From the NCBI RefSeq assembly GCF_004329715.1, contig NZ_JXSY01000005.1:124001-188000 (forward strand): 64,000 nucleotides of DNA. The letters are read 5' to 3'. The position numbers and the translations under genes are program-made. The notes beneath the pieces are model-generated. The model was not told the DNA's origin and did not search any database. It worked only from the letters and a program-made list of their open reading frames with translations. This document shows, in pieces, positions 21,178 to 30,019 of this stretch. This stretch comes from Bowmanella sp. JS7-9 (lineage in GTDB: Bacteria; Pseudomonadota; Gammaproteobacteria; Enterobacterales; Alteromonadaceae). How positions within the stretch are numbered: position 1 is the first letter of the stretch; each line of letters begins with the position of its first letter.

Positions 21178-21699
21178 ATGATTAAGACCATCGCAGAATG
21201 GCCAACCCACCCCACCGCCTGGAAACTTTTGTTTATCAGTGCGCTGGGGTTGGAAGTGTGTGCGCTGTATTTCCAGTATGTGCTGGATCTACAACCTTGC
21301 ATCATGTGCGTCTACCAGCGTACTGCCGTATTTGGTGTGTTATTTGCGGCGCTGTTGGGCATTTTCAGCAGCGAGAACACCTTGCTGCGCCTGCTTGCTC
21401 AGGCGTTATGGCTGGTTAGTGCAATCTGGGGCTTGTTGATTGCCCGTGAACATGTGGCTATTCAGCAAGATCCTTTTGGCTTTTTTGCTGGCTGTGAAAT
21501 CGTTCCCAATTTCCCTTCCTGGGCACCGCTGCATGAATGGCTTCCACAAATATTTGCCGCAACGGGCGACTGTGGTGATATTGACTGGCAATTCCTGGGG
21601 ATGTCCATGCCACAGTGGATGGTGGTTGTGTTCGGCATATACACCGCGTTAGCTGTCAGTGTGACACTGATACGCTGGTTCGCCTTGAAAAAAGCCTGA
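21178..21699 (+). CDS. dsbB: Disulfide bond formation protein DsbB
   Basis: Inner-membrane quinone reductase that re-oxidises DsbA. There are four membrane segments. The first periplasmic pair is C41-C44 (QPCIMCVYQR) and the second pair is C106 and C132 (GCEIVPNF and GDCGDIDW). The 173-residue length is typical. The nhaB-dsbB order is the same as in E. coli. Confidence 0.95.
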   Translation: MIKTIAEWPTHPTAWKLLFISALGLEVCALYFQYVLDLQPCIMCVYQRTAVFGVLFAALLGIFSSENTLLRLLAQALWLVSAIWGLLIAREHVAIQQDPFGFFAGCEIVPNFPSWAPLHEWLPQIFAATGDCGDIDWQFLGMSMPQWMVVVFGIYTALAVSVTLIRWFALKKA

Positions 21700-21722
21700 C
21701 GGCACATTGGCTACCATCATTA

Positions 21723-21751
21723 AAAAAGCCGCTCATTTGAAGCGGCTTTTT
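21723..21751. terminator. Bidirectional terminator between dsbB and ycgN
   Basis: An 11-bp stem AAAAAGCCGCT / AGCGGCTTTTT with a 7-base loop between two converging genes. Confidence 0.85.
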
Positions 21752-21763
21752 ATTTGATTTCGT

Positions 21764-22258
21764 TTAGTCTGCGTCTTCCAAAGGCCACATCACGATGTAA
21801 TCTTCAAAATTATCCAGATCCGCATCGTTTTCACTGATAATCCGGCCACGGATTGACATGCCAGCTTTGTACATAGCAGTTTTTTTGCCGCGATTTAACA
21901 AAGGATGCCAACTGGGCAAGCCCCGCCCTTCATGTAAGCGACGATAACTGCAACTTGGCGGCATAAAGAAAATATCTTTGAGATTTTCTTTGGTCAGTTT
22001 AACGCAATCCGGCACCAGCTCTGTGCGTTTGCTGTATTGGGTGCAACTACAGGTTTTAGTGTTCAATAAACCACAAACCACATTGGTGTAATGGATATGT
22101 TCACCGTCGTGGATGACATCTGTCGGCCCTTCCTGAGCCTCATCGTCATCTTCAATAAATTTATGCAGGCAACATTTGCCGCAGCCATCACAAATGGACT
22201 CCCATTCTTCACGGCTCATTGCATCTAGGGATTTTTGCTCCCAAAAACGATCAGTCAC
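21764..22258 (-). CDS. ycgN: YcgN family (UPF0260) cysteine-cluster protein
   Basis: Conserved protein of unknown function. It carries a cysteine cluster at C23, C26, C29, C30 (CDGCGKCC) plus later cysteines, typical of metal- or Fe-S-binding CxxCxxCC proteins. Other conserved patterns are TNVVCGLLNTKTCSCTQY and PPSCSYRRLHEGRGLPSWHPL. The 164-residue length is slightly longer than E. coli YcgN. Its start overlaps the end of the FAA hydrolase gene by 8 bases. The ycgN-ycgM-ycgL neighbourhood is shared with E. coli. Confidence 0.9.
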   Translation of the reverse strand: MTDRFWEQKSLDAMSREEWESICDGCGKCCLHKFIEDDDEAQEGPTDVIHDGEHIHYTNVVCGLLNTKTCSCTQYSKRTELVPDCVKLTKENLKDIFFMPPSCSYRRLHEGRGLPSWHPLLNRGKKTAMYKAGMSIRGRIISENDADLDNFEDYIVMWPLEDAD

Positions 22259-22916
22259 GCGCTATAACCCTTGTTTCAATCTCAATTTTATCGGCCAAGC
22301 TGGCACGCAGGTGCTGCCCCGGCCTCAGCGGCGCAACACCCGCTGGCGTACCCGTCAACACCACATCGCCTGGCAATAAGGTGAATACCTGACTGATGGC
22401 ACTAAGCAGGGTGGCAACCCTACGCATCATCATAGATGTATCGCCCTGCTGACGCACAGCCCCGTCAACTTCTAACGAGAAACACAGTGCATCCAGATTA
22501 GGGATTTGCCCGGCAGAGATAAACGGGCTTAACGGACAAGCGCCATCAAAGGCTTTAGCACGCTCCCACGGTTGTCCCTGCTTTTTAAGGTTATCCTGCA
22601 CATCTCGCAACGTAAGGTCCAGCGCCAGCCCGACACCGCCAATCGCCTGCATTGCGGACGCTTCAGCGGCATTGCCAAGTGGTTTATCGATTAATAAGGC
22701 AACTTCCAGCTCGTTGTGACATTCACCCCATTGCGTTGGGATTACCACCGAATCCTGCATCGTCACCATGGCAGTATTGGGTTTTATAAACAGTAATGGC
22801 TCGGCCGGCACCTCATTACCCAGTTCGCGAATATGATCCAGATAATTTCGCCCCACGCATACCGCTTTGCCTACCGGTAACTCACTAATCTGACCATCCA
22901 GTATATGGCGATACAT
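22251..22916 (-). CDS. ycgM: Fumarylacetoacetate hydrolase family protein (YcgM-like)
   Basis: A member of the FAA-hydrolase fold that cleaves acylpyruvate-type C-C bonds or decarboxylates oxaloacetate. Conserved parts are AVCVGRNYLDHIRELGNE, PLLFIKPNTAM, a CHNELEVALLI metal region, VGLALDLTLRDVQ and a final GDVVLTGTPAGVAPLRPG. At 221 residues it matches E. coli YcgM (219) closely. The precise substrate cannot be read from the sequence. It overlaps ycgN and lies 3 bases after the transglycosylase stop. Confidence 0.88.
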   Translation of the reverse strand: MYRHILDGQISELPVGKAVCVGRNYLDHIRELGNEVPAEPLLFIKPNTAMVTMQDSVVIPTQWGECHNELEVALLIDKPLGNAAEASAMQAIGGVGLALDLTLRDVQDNLKKQGQPWERAKAFDGACPLSPFISAGQIPNLDALCFSLEVDGAVRQQGDTSMMMRRVATLLSAISQVFTLLPGDVVLTGTPAGVAPLRPGQHLRASLADKIEIETRVIARD

Positions 22917-22919
22917 AGA

Positions 22920-23888
22920 CTATTTACCCCATTGGATACGATCGGCCAGTGTTCCCACTGCGCTGCCAAAATAGGTCGAACGATTCCAATGCATCAAGGT
23001 GTGAAAGTTGTCATAGACCAGATAAATACGCCCATCTTTGCCGTCTGGCATAATCAGATTTGCCCGCACATCGGCAGCGGGTAAATCCTGACCGTTGTAG
23101 CGTTTTACGCCTAATGCCTGCCACTGTTGCAGACTTAGCATTTTGTCTTTTTCAAGACCACTTAAGGTCTCATCAAACCCCGCAGGTAACTTAACCTGAC
23201 GTCCCCAAGTACCTGCATGATCCCAGCCTTCAGACTTAAGATAGTTAGCAATGGATGCGAACACATCGGCTTTATTGCCCCAAATATCTTTTTTGCCATC
23301 GCCATCAAAATCCTGCGCGTAGGTTAAAAAAGATGTCGGCATAAACTGGCTTTGGCCCATTGCGCCGGCCCATGAACCAACGAATTGGGACTTCTCGATA
23401 TGGCCTTGTTTGAGAATGGTCAACGCCGCTAACAGTTGCTTTCGAAATAGCGGCTCTCTGCGCCCCTCATAAGCCATGGTCGCCAGCGCTGACAGAACCG
23501 GAAACTTGCCCTGGATTGCACCAAAGTTACTCTCATTGCCCCACAGCGCGACGATGAAGCGTGGTTGCACCCCGTATTGTTCACCGACCTTTTCCAGCAA
23601 CGGCTTGTTCTCTTCGTATAACTGAATCGCCTTTTTCACCTTCCAGTCTGGCAAGCGGCTTTTCAGATAACGTTCCAACGTCAGTTTAAATTCTGGTTGA
23701 TTCTTATCTGCCTGCACACTGCGCTGATAAAACTCCACATCAGCAAAGGCATCGTCTAAAAATCCTCGTTCGAAGCCCTGCTCCAGGGCCTGTTGTTTTA
23801 CCGACTCGATATAGTCTGCAAAACTCGGTTTTTGCTCTGCACTGACCGCGGACGATATCAATGCGATGGCTAAACACCATGCTCTCAT
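22920..23888 (-). CDS. MltB-type lytic murein transglycosylase
   Basis: Cleaves peptidoglycan between MurNAc and GlcNAc, forming 1,6-anhydro ends. A signal peptide (MRAWCLAIALISSAVSA) precedes the mature protein and there is no lipobox, so it is probably soluble in the periplasm rather than a lipoprotein like E. coli MltB. The catalytic glutamate is E119 in VALWGNESNFGAIQG. Other family motifs are SWAGAMGQSQFMPTSFLTYAQDFDGDGKKDIW and SIANYLKSEGW. The length is 322. The start overlaps the ycgL stop (ATGA), so the two are coupled. Confidence 0.92.
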   Translation of the reverse strand: MRAWCLAIALISSAVSAEQKPSFADYIESVKQQALEQGFERGFLDDAFADVEFYQRSVQADKNQPEFKLTLERYLKSRLPDWKVKKAIQLYEENKPLLEKVGEQYGVQPRFIVALWGNESNFGAIQGKFPVLSALATMAYEGRREPLFRKQLLAALTILKQGHIEKSQFVGSWAGAMGQSQFMPTSFLTYAQDFDGDGKKDIWGNKADVFASIANYLKSEGWDHAGTWGRQVKLPAGFDETLSGLEKDKMLSLQQWQALGVKRYNGQDLPAADVRANLIMPDGKDGRIYLVYDNFHTLMHWNRSTYFGSAVGTLADRIQWGK

Positions 23889-24160
23889 TTGATCCCCTGT
23901 TCTTTTTTGTGTTGTTCCAGCAGGCTTTCAACCGGTGGTGGCAACTGCAAATAAAAACCCTTTTGCGCCAGTGCCTTACGCACATTTTCATGATCGGCCA
24001 GCGCCAATGTACGCTTACCGTCTAACTGCAACAGCATCACCAATTGAGGCGTTCCAAAAGTTTGCATTAATGGCTCAGGTACGCGGGAAAAGTCATCCCG
24101 CTTGGGCACAAAAAGATACGTTTCCGCCTTGCGGCTGCTTTTATAAACGGCACAAATCAT
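23885..24160 (-). CDS. ycgL: YcgL domain protein
   Basis: Small conserved protein (91 residues) of unknown function. It has the family pattern MICAVYKSSRKAETYLFV, then FSRVPEPLMQTFG and KGFYLQLPPP. The YcgL fold is known, but its biochemical role is not. It lies 21 bases downstream of rnd and overlaps the transglycosylase start. Confidence 0.92.
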   Translation of the reverse strand: MICAVYKSSRKAETYLFVPKRDDFSRVPEPLMQTFGTPQLVMLLQLDGKRTLALADHENVRKALAQKGFYLQLPPPVESLLEQHKKEQGIK

Positions 24161-24181
24161 TACTACTTCCGTCCAGTTTAT

Positions 24182-25330
24182 TCAGACTGGTTTGATCCTA
24201 TCATCAAACAAATGCGCCAGCGCGTCGTTTAACAGGCTTTTACGCCAACCCATCAATAAATCCGGCTGCAATCCGGATAAACGGGTTTCGTCCAGTTCAA
24301 ACCATTGCCACTTGAGCACCTGATGAATTTGCTTACGTGAGGCAAACAACTCTACCGGCAGCCCGTGAGCCGTAGCAACCTCCTCGCACACCTGGCGAAT
24401 TGACTTCGCCATCGCTTTATAGGCAGTAAAATCGGTCAGTTGTTCCACTCTTGGTGGATAAAGTTCGGGGGGCAGTTGCTGAATATCGGCAACAATGCCC
24501 AGCATAGACTCGCCATAGCGTCGAATTTCCTGCGGAGTCATGCCGTGAAGGGTAAATAAATCGGCGCGCTTGGCCGGTAACCGCCATGCCACCTCATACA
24601 AATTACTTTCCCGTACAATGAAGTTAAGCGCGATGTTCTTGTTGCGGGCTAACTCCTGACGCCACTTAGCCAGCGCGCGCAGAGTTGCGAGATTTTTTGG
24701 ACGTAGCTTCCAACAGTTTTTAAAGGTCAGATAGGCATATTCGCTGGGTAAACTGGCGCGCTTTTTCGCCTGCATTAACGTCACTTCATCAAACAACCAG
24801 GCCGTTTTACCCGCAGCGTCCACATCGGCGGCTAACTTCGGATAAACCTGATAAAGATACAGTACATCTTTGGCCGCATAATCTAACTGCTTATCACTGA
24901 GAGGACGGGCTAACCAGTCTGTACGCGACTCGCCTTTATCCACGCTGATTGACAGCATCTCTTCGACCATACGTGCGTAACCGACAGAATTGCCGCGATC
25001 CAAAAAGCTCAGCGCCAGTTGCGTATCAAATAGCGGCGCCGGCATCACTCCCAGCGCAGTCTGAAACGTCTCCAAATCTTCTGAGCAGGAATGCAATACT
25101 TTGATCACCGCCGGATTAGTCAACAACTCAGCCAAAGGCGCCAATTGAATATCCGCCAATGGATCGACTAACAACAGTTGTTCGCCATCGAATAACTGAA
25201 TCAGTCCTAACTGAGGATAGAGCGTGCGGGTTCGCACAAATTCGGTATCGACCGCAATAAAGGCTTTGGTCGAAGCGCGCTGGCAAAATGCCGCCAGTGT
25301 CTGAGTGTCAGTGACAAGCTGATACTGCAT
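24182..25330 (-). CDS. rnd: Ribonuclease D
   Basis: A 3'-5' exoribonuclease that trims tRNA and other stable RNA precursors. DEDDy exonuclease motifs: D28 and E30 (AVDTEFVR), HSCSEDLETF near residue 86 and the final YAAKDVLYLYQVY near 150. HRDC domains follow (about 210-290 and 300-375). The length of 382 matches E. coli RNase D (375). It is separated from fadD by a strong terminator. Confidence 0.95.
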   Translation of the reverse strand: MQYQLVTDTQTLAAFCQRASTKAFIAVDTEFVRTRTLYPQLGLIQLFDGEQLLLVDPLADIQLAPLAELLTNPAVIKVLHSCSEDLETFQTALGVMPAPLFDTQLALSFLDRGNSVGYARMVEEMLSISVDKGESRTDWLARPLSDKQLDYAAKDVLYLYQVYPKLAADVDAAGKTAWLFDEVTLMQAKKRASLPSEYAYLTFKNCWKLRPKNLATLRALAKWRQELARNKNIALNFIVRESNLYEVAWRLPAKRADLFTLHGMTPQEIRRYGESMLGIVADIQQLPPELYPPRVEQLTDFTAYKAMAKSIRQVCEEVATAHGLPVELFASRKQIHQVLKWQWFELDETRLSGLQPDLLMGWRKSLLNDALAHLFDDRIKPV

Positions 25331-25354
25331 TGTGTATTCATTTCCCTGTTAACA

Positions 25355-25378
25355 AAAAGCCGGCTCACGCCGGCTTTT
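25355..25378 (-). terminator. fadD terminator
   Basis: A 10-bp stem AAAAGCCGGC / GCCGGCTTTT with loop TCAC. On the minus strand it ends in TTTTTG and sits 9 bases after the fadD stop, before rnd. The T run on that side makes it a minus-strand terminator. Confidence 0.85.
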
Positions 25379-25386
25379 CAGATTTG

Positions 25387-27039
25387 CTAGTCGCGTAATG
25401 CGCGACGCAATATCTTACCTACGTTGGTTTTCGGTAATTCATCTCTGAATTCCACCACTTTCGGTACTTTATAACCAGTCAGGTGCTCACGGCAATGCGC
25501 AATTACGTCCTTTTCCGACAAGGTTTTGTCGCTACGTACCACGAACAGCTTAACGATTTCGCCGGATGCTTCGTGGGGCACGCCCACCGCCGCGGCTTCT
25601 ACGATCCCCTCATGCATGACCGCGACTTCTTCAACTTCATTAGGGAACACGTTAAAACCTGACACCAGAATCATGTCTTTTTTACGGTCCACTATGTAGA
25701 AAAAGCCTTGCTCGTCACATTTGGCAATATCACCGGTAGCCAGCCAGCCGTCCTTCATAATGTCCTGGGTGGCTTCTTCACGGTTAAAGTAACCCGCCAT
25801 CACCTGTGGACCACGCACCAGCATTTCACCCGGCTGACCTTCTGCGACCTCATTGCCTTCATCATCAACCAGTTTGATTTCTGTTGAGGGAACCGGCAGA
25901 CCAATCGAGCCATTGTAATGCTCCAGATCCGGCGGGTTAACAGTAACCACAGGTGAACACTCAGTTAATCCGTATCCTTCCAGCAACACGTGGCCGGTCA
26001 CTTTTTCCCATTTTTCTGCCACCGGACGCTGTACCGCCATACCGCCACCTAAGGCGAATTTCAGTTTGCTGAAATCCAGTTCACTAAATCCCGGGGTATT
26101 AAGCAGGCCGTTAAACAGGGTATTCACCCCGGTTAACGCTGTAAATGGATACTGCCCCAGCTCTTTGACAAACCCCTGCATATCACGCGGGTTGGTAATC
26201 AGCAGGTTTTTACATCCGAACTTAACAAATGTCAGGCAGTTAGCGACCAGCGCGAAGATGTGATACAGCGGCAGCGCAGTGACAACCAGTTCTCTACCCG
26301 GCTCAATAATCGGCTCGATAAAGGCAGAAATCTGCTCAAGGTTGGCAATCAGGTTACGATGCGTCAGCATCGCGCCTTTTGATACGCCCGTCGTTCCGCC
26401 GGTGTATTGTAAAAAGGCAATATCCGAGCCCTGAATGGTCGGGCGGGTATAGGTCTGATTGGCTCCATGGTTCAGCGCGTCATTAAAAGTAACCACATTG
26501 GCTAATTCAAACGGCGGGACCATTTTCTTAACGTGCTTAACCACGAAATTTACAATCCAGCGCTTGGGTGCAGGCAGCATATCGCCCATACGGGTCAATA
26601 ATACTTTTTCAACGCCGGTGTGACCGATAACTTCAGCAAGGGTGTGCGCAAAATTATCAACGATTACAATGGCTTTAGCCTGTGAGTCGTTGAGTTGGTG
26701 TTCCAATTCGCGGGCTGTATAGAGCGGATTAACATTAACCACACGCATACCGGCACGCAGCACACCAAAAATCGCAATGGGATTTTGCAATAGGTTGGGC
26801 ATCATGATCGCAACAGCGTCCCCCTGCTGCAATCCATTGTTTTGCAGATAAGCAGCAAAACAACGCGATAACGTATCCAGTTCCCTGAAGGTAATACTGT
26901 GACCCATGTTAATAAACGCAACATTGTCAGCATATTGCGCCACACTCTTCTCAAAGACCTCCATCAGGGATGGGGTTGCATCCGGATCTATGGTGTGTGG
27001 CACAGACTCGGGATATCTGTTTAACCAGGTTTTTTCCAC
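25387..27039 (-). CDS. fadD: Long-chain fatty acid-CoA ligase FadD
   Basis: Activates long-chain fatty acids to acyl-CoA, the ligand of FadR. I chose the GTG at 27039: a very strong ribosome-binding site (GGGAGGT) lies 4 bases upstream, and the product starts [14 protein letters not shown], matching E. coli FadD (MKKVWLNRYP). The frame stays open to 27132 without support. The protein has 550 residues. The AMP-binding motif is [16 protein letters not shown], and the FAA-CoA synthetase signature is [20 protein letters not shown] followed by [20 protein letters not shown]. The catalytic lysine lies in [10 protein letters not shown]. Confidence 0.96.
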   Translation of the reverse strand: MEKTWLNRYPESVPHTIDPDATPSLMEVFEKSVAQYADNVAFINMGHSITFRELDTLSRCFAAYLQNNGLQQGDAVAIMMPNLLQNPIAIFGVLRAGMRVVNVNPLYTARELEHQLNDSQAKAIVIVDNFAHTLAEVIGHTGVEKVLLTRMGDMLPAPKRWIVNFVVKHVKKMVPPFELANVVTFNDALNHGANQTYTRPTIQGSDIAFLQYTGGTTGVSKGAMLTHRNLIANLEQISAFIEPIIEPGRELVVTALPLYHIFALVANCLTFVKFGCKNLLITNPRDMQGFVKELGQYPFTALTGVNTLFNGLLNTPGFSELDFSKLKFALGGGMAVQRPVAEKWEKVTGHVLLEGYGLTECSPVVTVNPPDLEHYNGSIGLPVPSTEIKLVDDEGNEVAEGQPGEMLVRGPQVMAGYFNREEATQDIMKDGWLATGDIAKCDEQGFFYIVDRKKDMILVSGFNVFPNEVEEVAVMHEGIVEAAAVGVPHEASGEIVKLFVVRSDKTLSEKDVIAHCREHLTGYKVPKVVEFRDELPKTNVGKILRRALRD

Positions 27040-27137
27040 ATTACCTCCCACGTGGATATTGTTGTTATTGCAGCCGCTTGGCTGACTTTCAGGGTACGAT
27101 AAAATCGTGTTGTGTCCGGTGGCCATTGCCACAATCT

Positions 27138-27977
27138 TTATTTTAAGAAATCTTGAATACTATCTGCTGCCTGCAAAGGATAATCCATGTGCAGGTGGTG
27201 TCCACCCGGCAACGTGCGCACAGTCAGGTCTTTGACCCACTCCTGACGTTTGGCCAAATTGACGCGTAATTTTTCAAAGCCTTTCTCTCCCAGCAGCAAC
27301 AGCACCGGTGCCTGCACTGCGCGAAGAAACGCTTCGGCTTGTGCATTTGTCATGCGCAACGAAGAAATCGTGCGCAAACGACGATCAGATCGCCATTGCA
27401 GGCATCCATCGTCGAGAGCACGTAAATTCCGTTTTACCAGCAGGGCTGCCGACGGTGCACGCATATCACCGGCCAATTTACGTGCGGTGACAGCTTGTGC
27501 TTCATCTTTAGGATGACGCGCGGGTTTACTGGCTATTTCAAGCCGGCTCAGTACCGAATCACGTAATTGCTGCGGCGACGTGTCTTCCGGTTCGGTCAAT
27601 GGTCCGAATGATTCGATCAGGATCAAGTGTTTGACCATTTCCGGGAAACTTGCTGCATATAAGCTGGCAATAATGCCGCCCAGCGAATGCCCCAGAATAG
27701 ACACGTCTTGCCATCCCTGTGCTGTAATCAGGCCGTGTAAATCCTGCACCCAATCAACCAAATGGTAATGAGCGTCTTCGCTGCGATGCGGGCTCATACC
27801 GTGACCGGGCAAATCTATCGCCAGCACATAATAATTCTGCAGGTGTTGCGCCAATGGAATAAAACTGGCGGCATTATCTAACCAACCATGTAAGGCCAAC
27901 AGCAGTGGCTTGCCCGGGTCACCTAAGCCGAGGGCAGCGAGTTGACGCGAACCATAGTGAAGCGTGATTTCCTGCAT
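27138..27977 (-). CDS. Alpha/beta hydrolase
   Basis: A 279-residue alpha/beta-fold hydrolase. The oxyanion strand [22 protein letters not shown], the nucleophile elbow GHSLGG and the C-terminal catalytic histidine ([12 protein letters not shown]) are present. The start is the ATG at 27977; an upstream TTG at 28013 keeps the frame but adds residues without similarity to the fold. The substrate is unknown. It lies 98 bases upstream of the fadD start on the same strand, so it may share a transcript. Confidence 0.87.
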   Translation of the reverse strand: MQEITLHYGSRQLAALGLGDPGKPLLLALHGWLDNAASFIPLAQHLQNYYVLAIDLPGHGMSPHRSEDAHYHLVDWVQDLHGLITAQGWQDVSILGHSLGGIIASLYAASFPEMVKHLILIESFGPLTEPEDTSPQQLRDSVLSRLEIASKPARHPKDEAQAVTARKLAGDMRAPSAALLVKRNLRALDDGCLQWRSDRRLRTISSLRMTNAQAEAFLRAVQAPVLLLLGEKGFEKLRVNLAKRQEWVKDLTVRTLPGGHHLHMDYPLQAADSIQDFLK

Positions 27978-28084
27978 AATGCGCTGGTCTGTCCAGATAA
28001 CAAAGCCCGACAATCATCTCATATCAGCGCACAAATGTAAGCGTAAATGCGAGATTTTTGGTTTGTTTGCGCAGCTTTTAAACG

Positions 28085-28110
28085 AAAAAAGGCGGCAATT
28101 TCTTGCCGCC
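28085..28110 (-). terminator. Terminator downstream of the Slp/YeaY lipoprotein gene
   Basis: An 8-bp stem GGCGGCAA / TTGCCGCC with a 4-base loop. On the minus strand it is followed by six T. Confidence 0.85.
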
Positions 28111-28128
28111 TCACAGGCATACATCTGC

Positions 28129-28842
28129 CTACATTCGTTCAGCTGAACGCCGCTTTTTACTCTCTGGGACAGGTTCCTGACGTAATGCAGGCTTTTGTTG
28201 AGGGTGGACCTGCGGTGATTCAGGCGCAGCAGTAGTTGCTGGCGTGGTGATGCCTCCCGTGCCGCGATGATTATTATCTCGCACAATAACCCGACGGAAG
28301 GACGGATAAATCCCGAAATGACTGTGCCCCCAACCGCTCCAATAGCGGTGATAAGCACTTGGCCAAATACCAAAGCCAAATTCGATGCTTGATACATCTA
28401 CCTGCTGCTGTTCTGACCATAATTGGTAGGACTGCCCCATCAGAGTAGGAAACTGATAAGCCTGCTCACCGACCTGGCCTTCCTCTACTTTGCCAACCTG
28501 CCCGACAAACGTGATGGTGCGGCCGGTTTGAAATACCACAGGATCTAAAAATCCACTCACATAGACGCGAAAACGCCCGGCGCTAAAGTCGGCACCCACA
28601 GGCCTGCCAGAACTGTTTAATTCGCGGTGCGCAATTTCTATCATCGTGGCAGATTTCAGATTACGTATCTCAGCAATTACCCCGCCCCAGCGCGCTGGCT
28701 TACCCACATGGTCAGCAGGGTTCAACACCACCACCTGATAAGGAATAAGCTGGCCGTCATCCGCCACTTTGAGATTATCGGGTACACTGGCACAGGCACC
28801 AAGCAATAACAAAACCGCGCTTACAACGATATGACGCAACAT
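28129..28842 (-). CDS. yeaY: Slp/YeaY-family outer-membrane lipoprotein
   Basis: The lipoprotein signal is MLRHIVVSAVLLLLGAC, with cleavage before C17. The middle has the Slp family pattern: VVLNPADHVGKPARWGGVIAEI, then SAGRFRVYVSGFLDP and GRTITFVGQVGKVEEGQVGE. The C-terminal third contains HRYWSGWGHSHFGIYP and a proline-rich tail, longer than E. coli YeaY. In E. coli yeaY also sits between fadD and tsaB, which supports the name. The function in the envelope is not known. A clear terminator follows. Confidence 0.87.
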   Translation of the reverse strand: MLRHIVVSAVLLLLGACASVPDNLKVADDGQLIPYQVVVLNPADHVGKPARWGGVIAEIRNLKSATMIEIAHRELNSSGRPVGADFSAGRFRVYVSGFLDPVVFQTGRTITFVGQVGKVEEGQVGEQAYQFPTLMGQSYQLWSEQQQVDVSSIEFGFGIWPSAYHRYWSGWGHSHFGIYPSFRRVIVRDNNHRGTGGITTPATTAAPESPQVHPQQKPALRQEPVPESKKRRSAERM

Positions 28843-28927
28843 AATGAATTTTCCTTATCCGAATAATGCAAAAGTGTCGGTGTAGTTAGCTTAACCTTAA
28901 CTGAATTTAGCGCAGGTTGATAGATGG

Positions 28928-29248
28928 CTATACGTAGGTGTCTACGCCCAGAAACTGTTTAATTTCATCGCGTTTAGCGTCGAGTTGCAGACTTTGATAG
29001 GCGGCCAGCGCAGCACGAGCTTTGCCTTCTGGCTGATCATAATAGGTTTGCTGTTTGCGATACTGATCCGCCTGCTGATAGGCTTCGGCAGAGCCTTGGC
29101 GCACAACAACCTGTGCGGGCGGCAATTGCGTATTGGCCCGTTGCTGTTGTGTTTGTTGTTGTTCGGCGGCGCTGCGATTGGGCTCCCGAAAATTAGGCGG
29201 GGTGATTATCGCATTTTGCGCCGCGACCAGAGAAGATTCTAACTCCAC
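28928..29248 (-). CDS. Short hypothetical protein, Gln/Ala-rich
   Basis: I do not recognise this 106-residue protein. It starts with GTG at 29248 and contains no internal methionine. The first two thirds are rich in Q, A and R (EQQQTQQQRANTQLPPAQ) and look disordered. The last 35 residues (ALAAYQSLQLDAKRDEIK, then FLGVDTYV) look like an amphipathic helical module with a fixed C-terminus. There is no signal peptide or membrane segment. It lies 79 bases after tsaB and upstream of yeaY on the same strand. Confidence 0.7.
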   Translation of the reverse strand: MELESSLVAAQNAIITPPNFREPNRSAAEQQQTQQQRANTQLPPAQVVVRQGSAEAYQQADQYRKQQTYYDQPEGKARAALAAYQSLQLDAKRDEIKQFLGVDTYV

Positions 29249-29327
29249 GCTGCCAGTATCCGTTTAATCCCTAAATGCGTACGATTGAAACAAAAATATT
29301 CTGCAATATTCATTCCATGCTAGGTGA

Positions 29328-30005
29328 CTATTCTCGCCCCGGCAACTTTTTCCAGGTGACTTTATCCCGCAAGTAAACCGGCTCAATATTCTCTGCACTG
29401 ACCGCTTCACCATTACTCCATGCCTGACGAGCCAGTTCCAGCATGTATCTGGCATCCGGATATAGAATGTCTCTGCGTAATGCATTCGCGGCTATATCAG
29501 GATACGCAGGCCAACCAGTGCCAACTAACGTGACGTTATCGTGGCCCGCGAGCAAAGTGGCAACTTCGTCTGGGGCTGCCACACACTCCTCTGCCAAGGG
29601 AATCAGTTGATTTGCTGTAACTTCATAAAGGCCGAAATACAGTTCCTGCATGCGTGCATCATGACTACACGCAATGCGAGTATCGGCATGTTGCGCGGCA
29701 GACTGGGCCGCCATCGCAGCCAGCGTAGATACCCCCACTACTGGCAAATTTGCCCCCAACGCTAACCCCTGAACAATGCCTGTGGCTATCCTTACCCCGG
29801 TAAAACTGCCCGGCCCCCGGCCAAAACCAATAAAATCCAGTTCGCCAAGGGTACACTGCGACTGAATCAGGATTTCCTCCACCATGGGCAAAATGCGCTG
29901 ACTGTGCTGCTGTGGGCAAAGTTCAAATTGACTGAAGACCTCATCATGTTTCATCAATGCCACAGAGCAAGCTTCGGTTGAGGTATCTAAGACTAAAAAA
30001 TTCAT
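29328..30005 (-). CDS. tsaB: tRNA threonylcarbamoyladenosine biosynthesis protein TsaB
   Basis: Partner of TsaD and TsaE in making t6A37 in tRNAs. The N-terminal ASKHA fold starts LVLDTSTEACSVAL, followed by HSQRILPMVEEIL and GRGPGSFTGVRIATGIVQGLA, all characteristic of TsaB. The 225-residue length is normal. It lies between yeaY and yoaA, the same neighbourhood as in E. coli. Confidence 0.95.
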   Translation of the reverse strand: MNFLVLDTSTEACSVALMKHDEVFSQFELCPQQHSQRILPMVEEILIQSQCTLGELDFIGFGRGPGSFTGVRIATGIVQGLALGANLPVVGVSTLAAMAAQSAAQHADTRIACSHDARMQELYFGLYEVTANQLIPLAEECVAAPDEVATLLAGHDNVTLVGTGWPAYPDIAANALRRDILYPDARYMLELARQAWSNGEAVSAENIEPVYLRDKVTWKKLPGRE

Positions 30006-30019
30006 AATGGTTCAAGATT

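Noticed and set aside
27040-27132. N-terminal extension of fadD to 27132
   Set aside because: The strong GGGAGGT site and the family start point to GTG 27039; the extension is rich in Asn and has no similarity.
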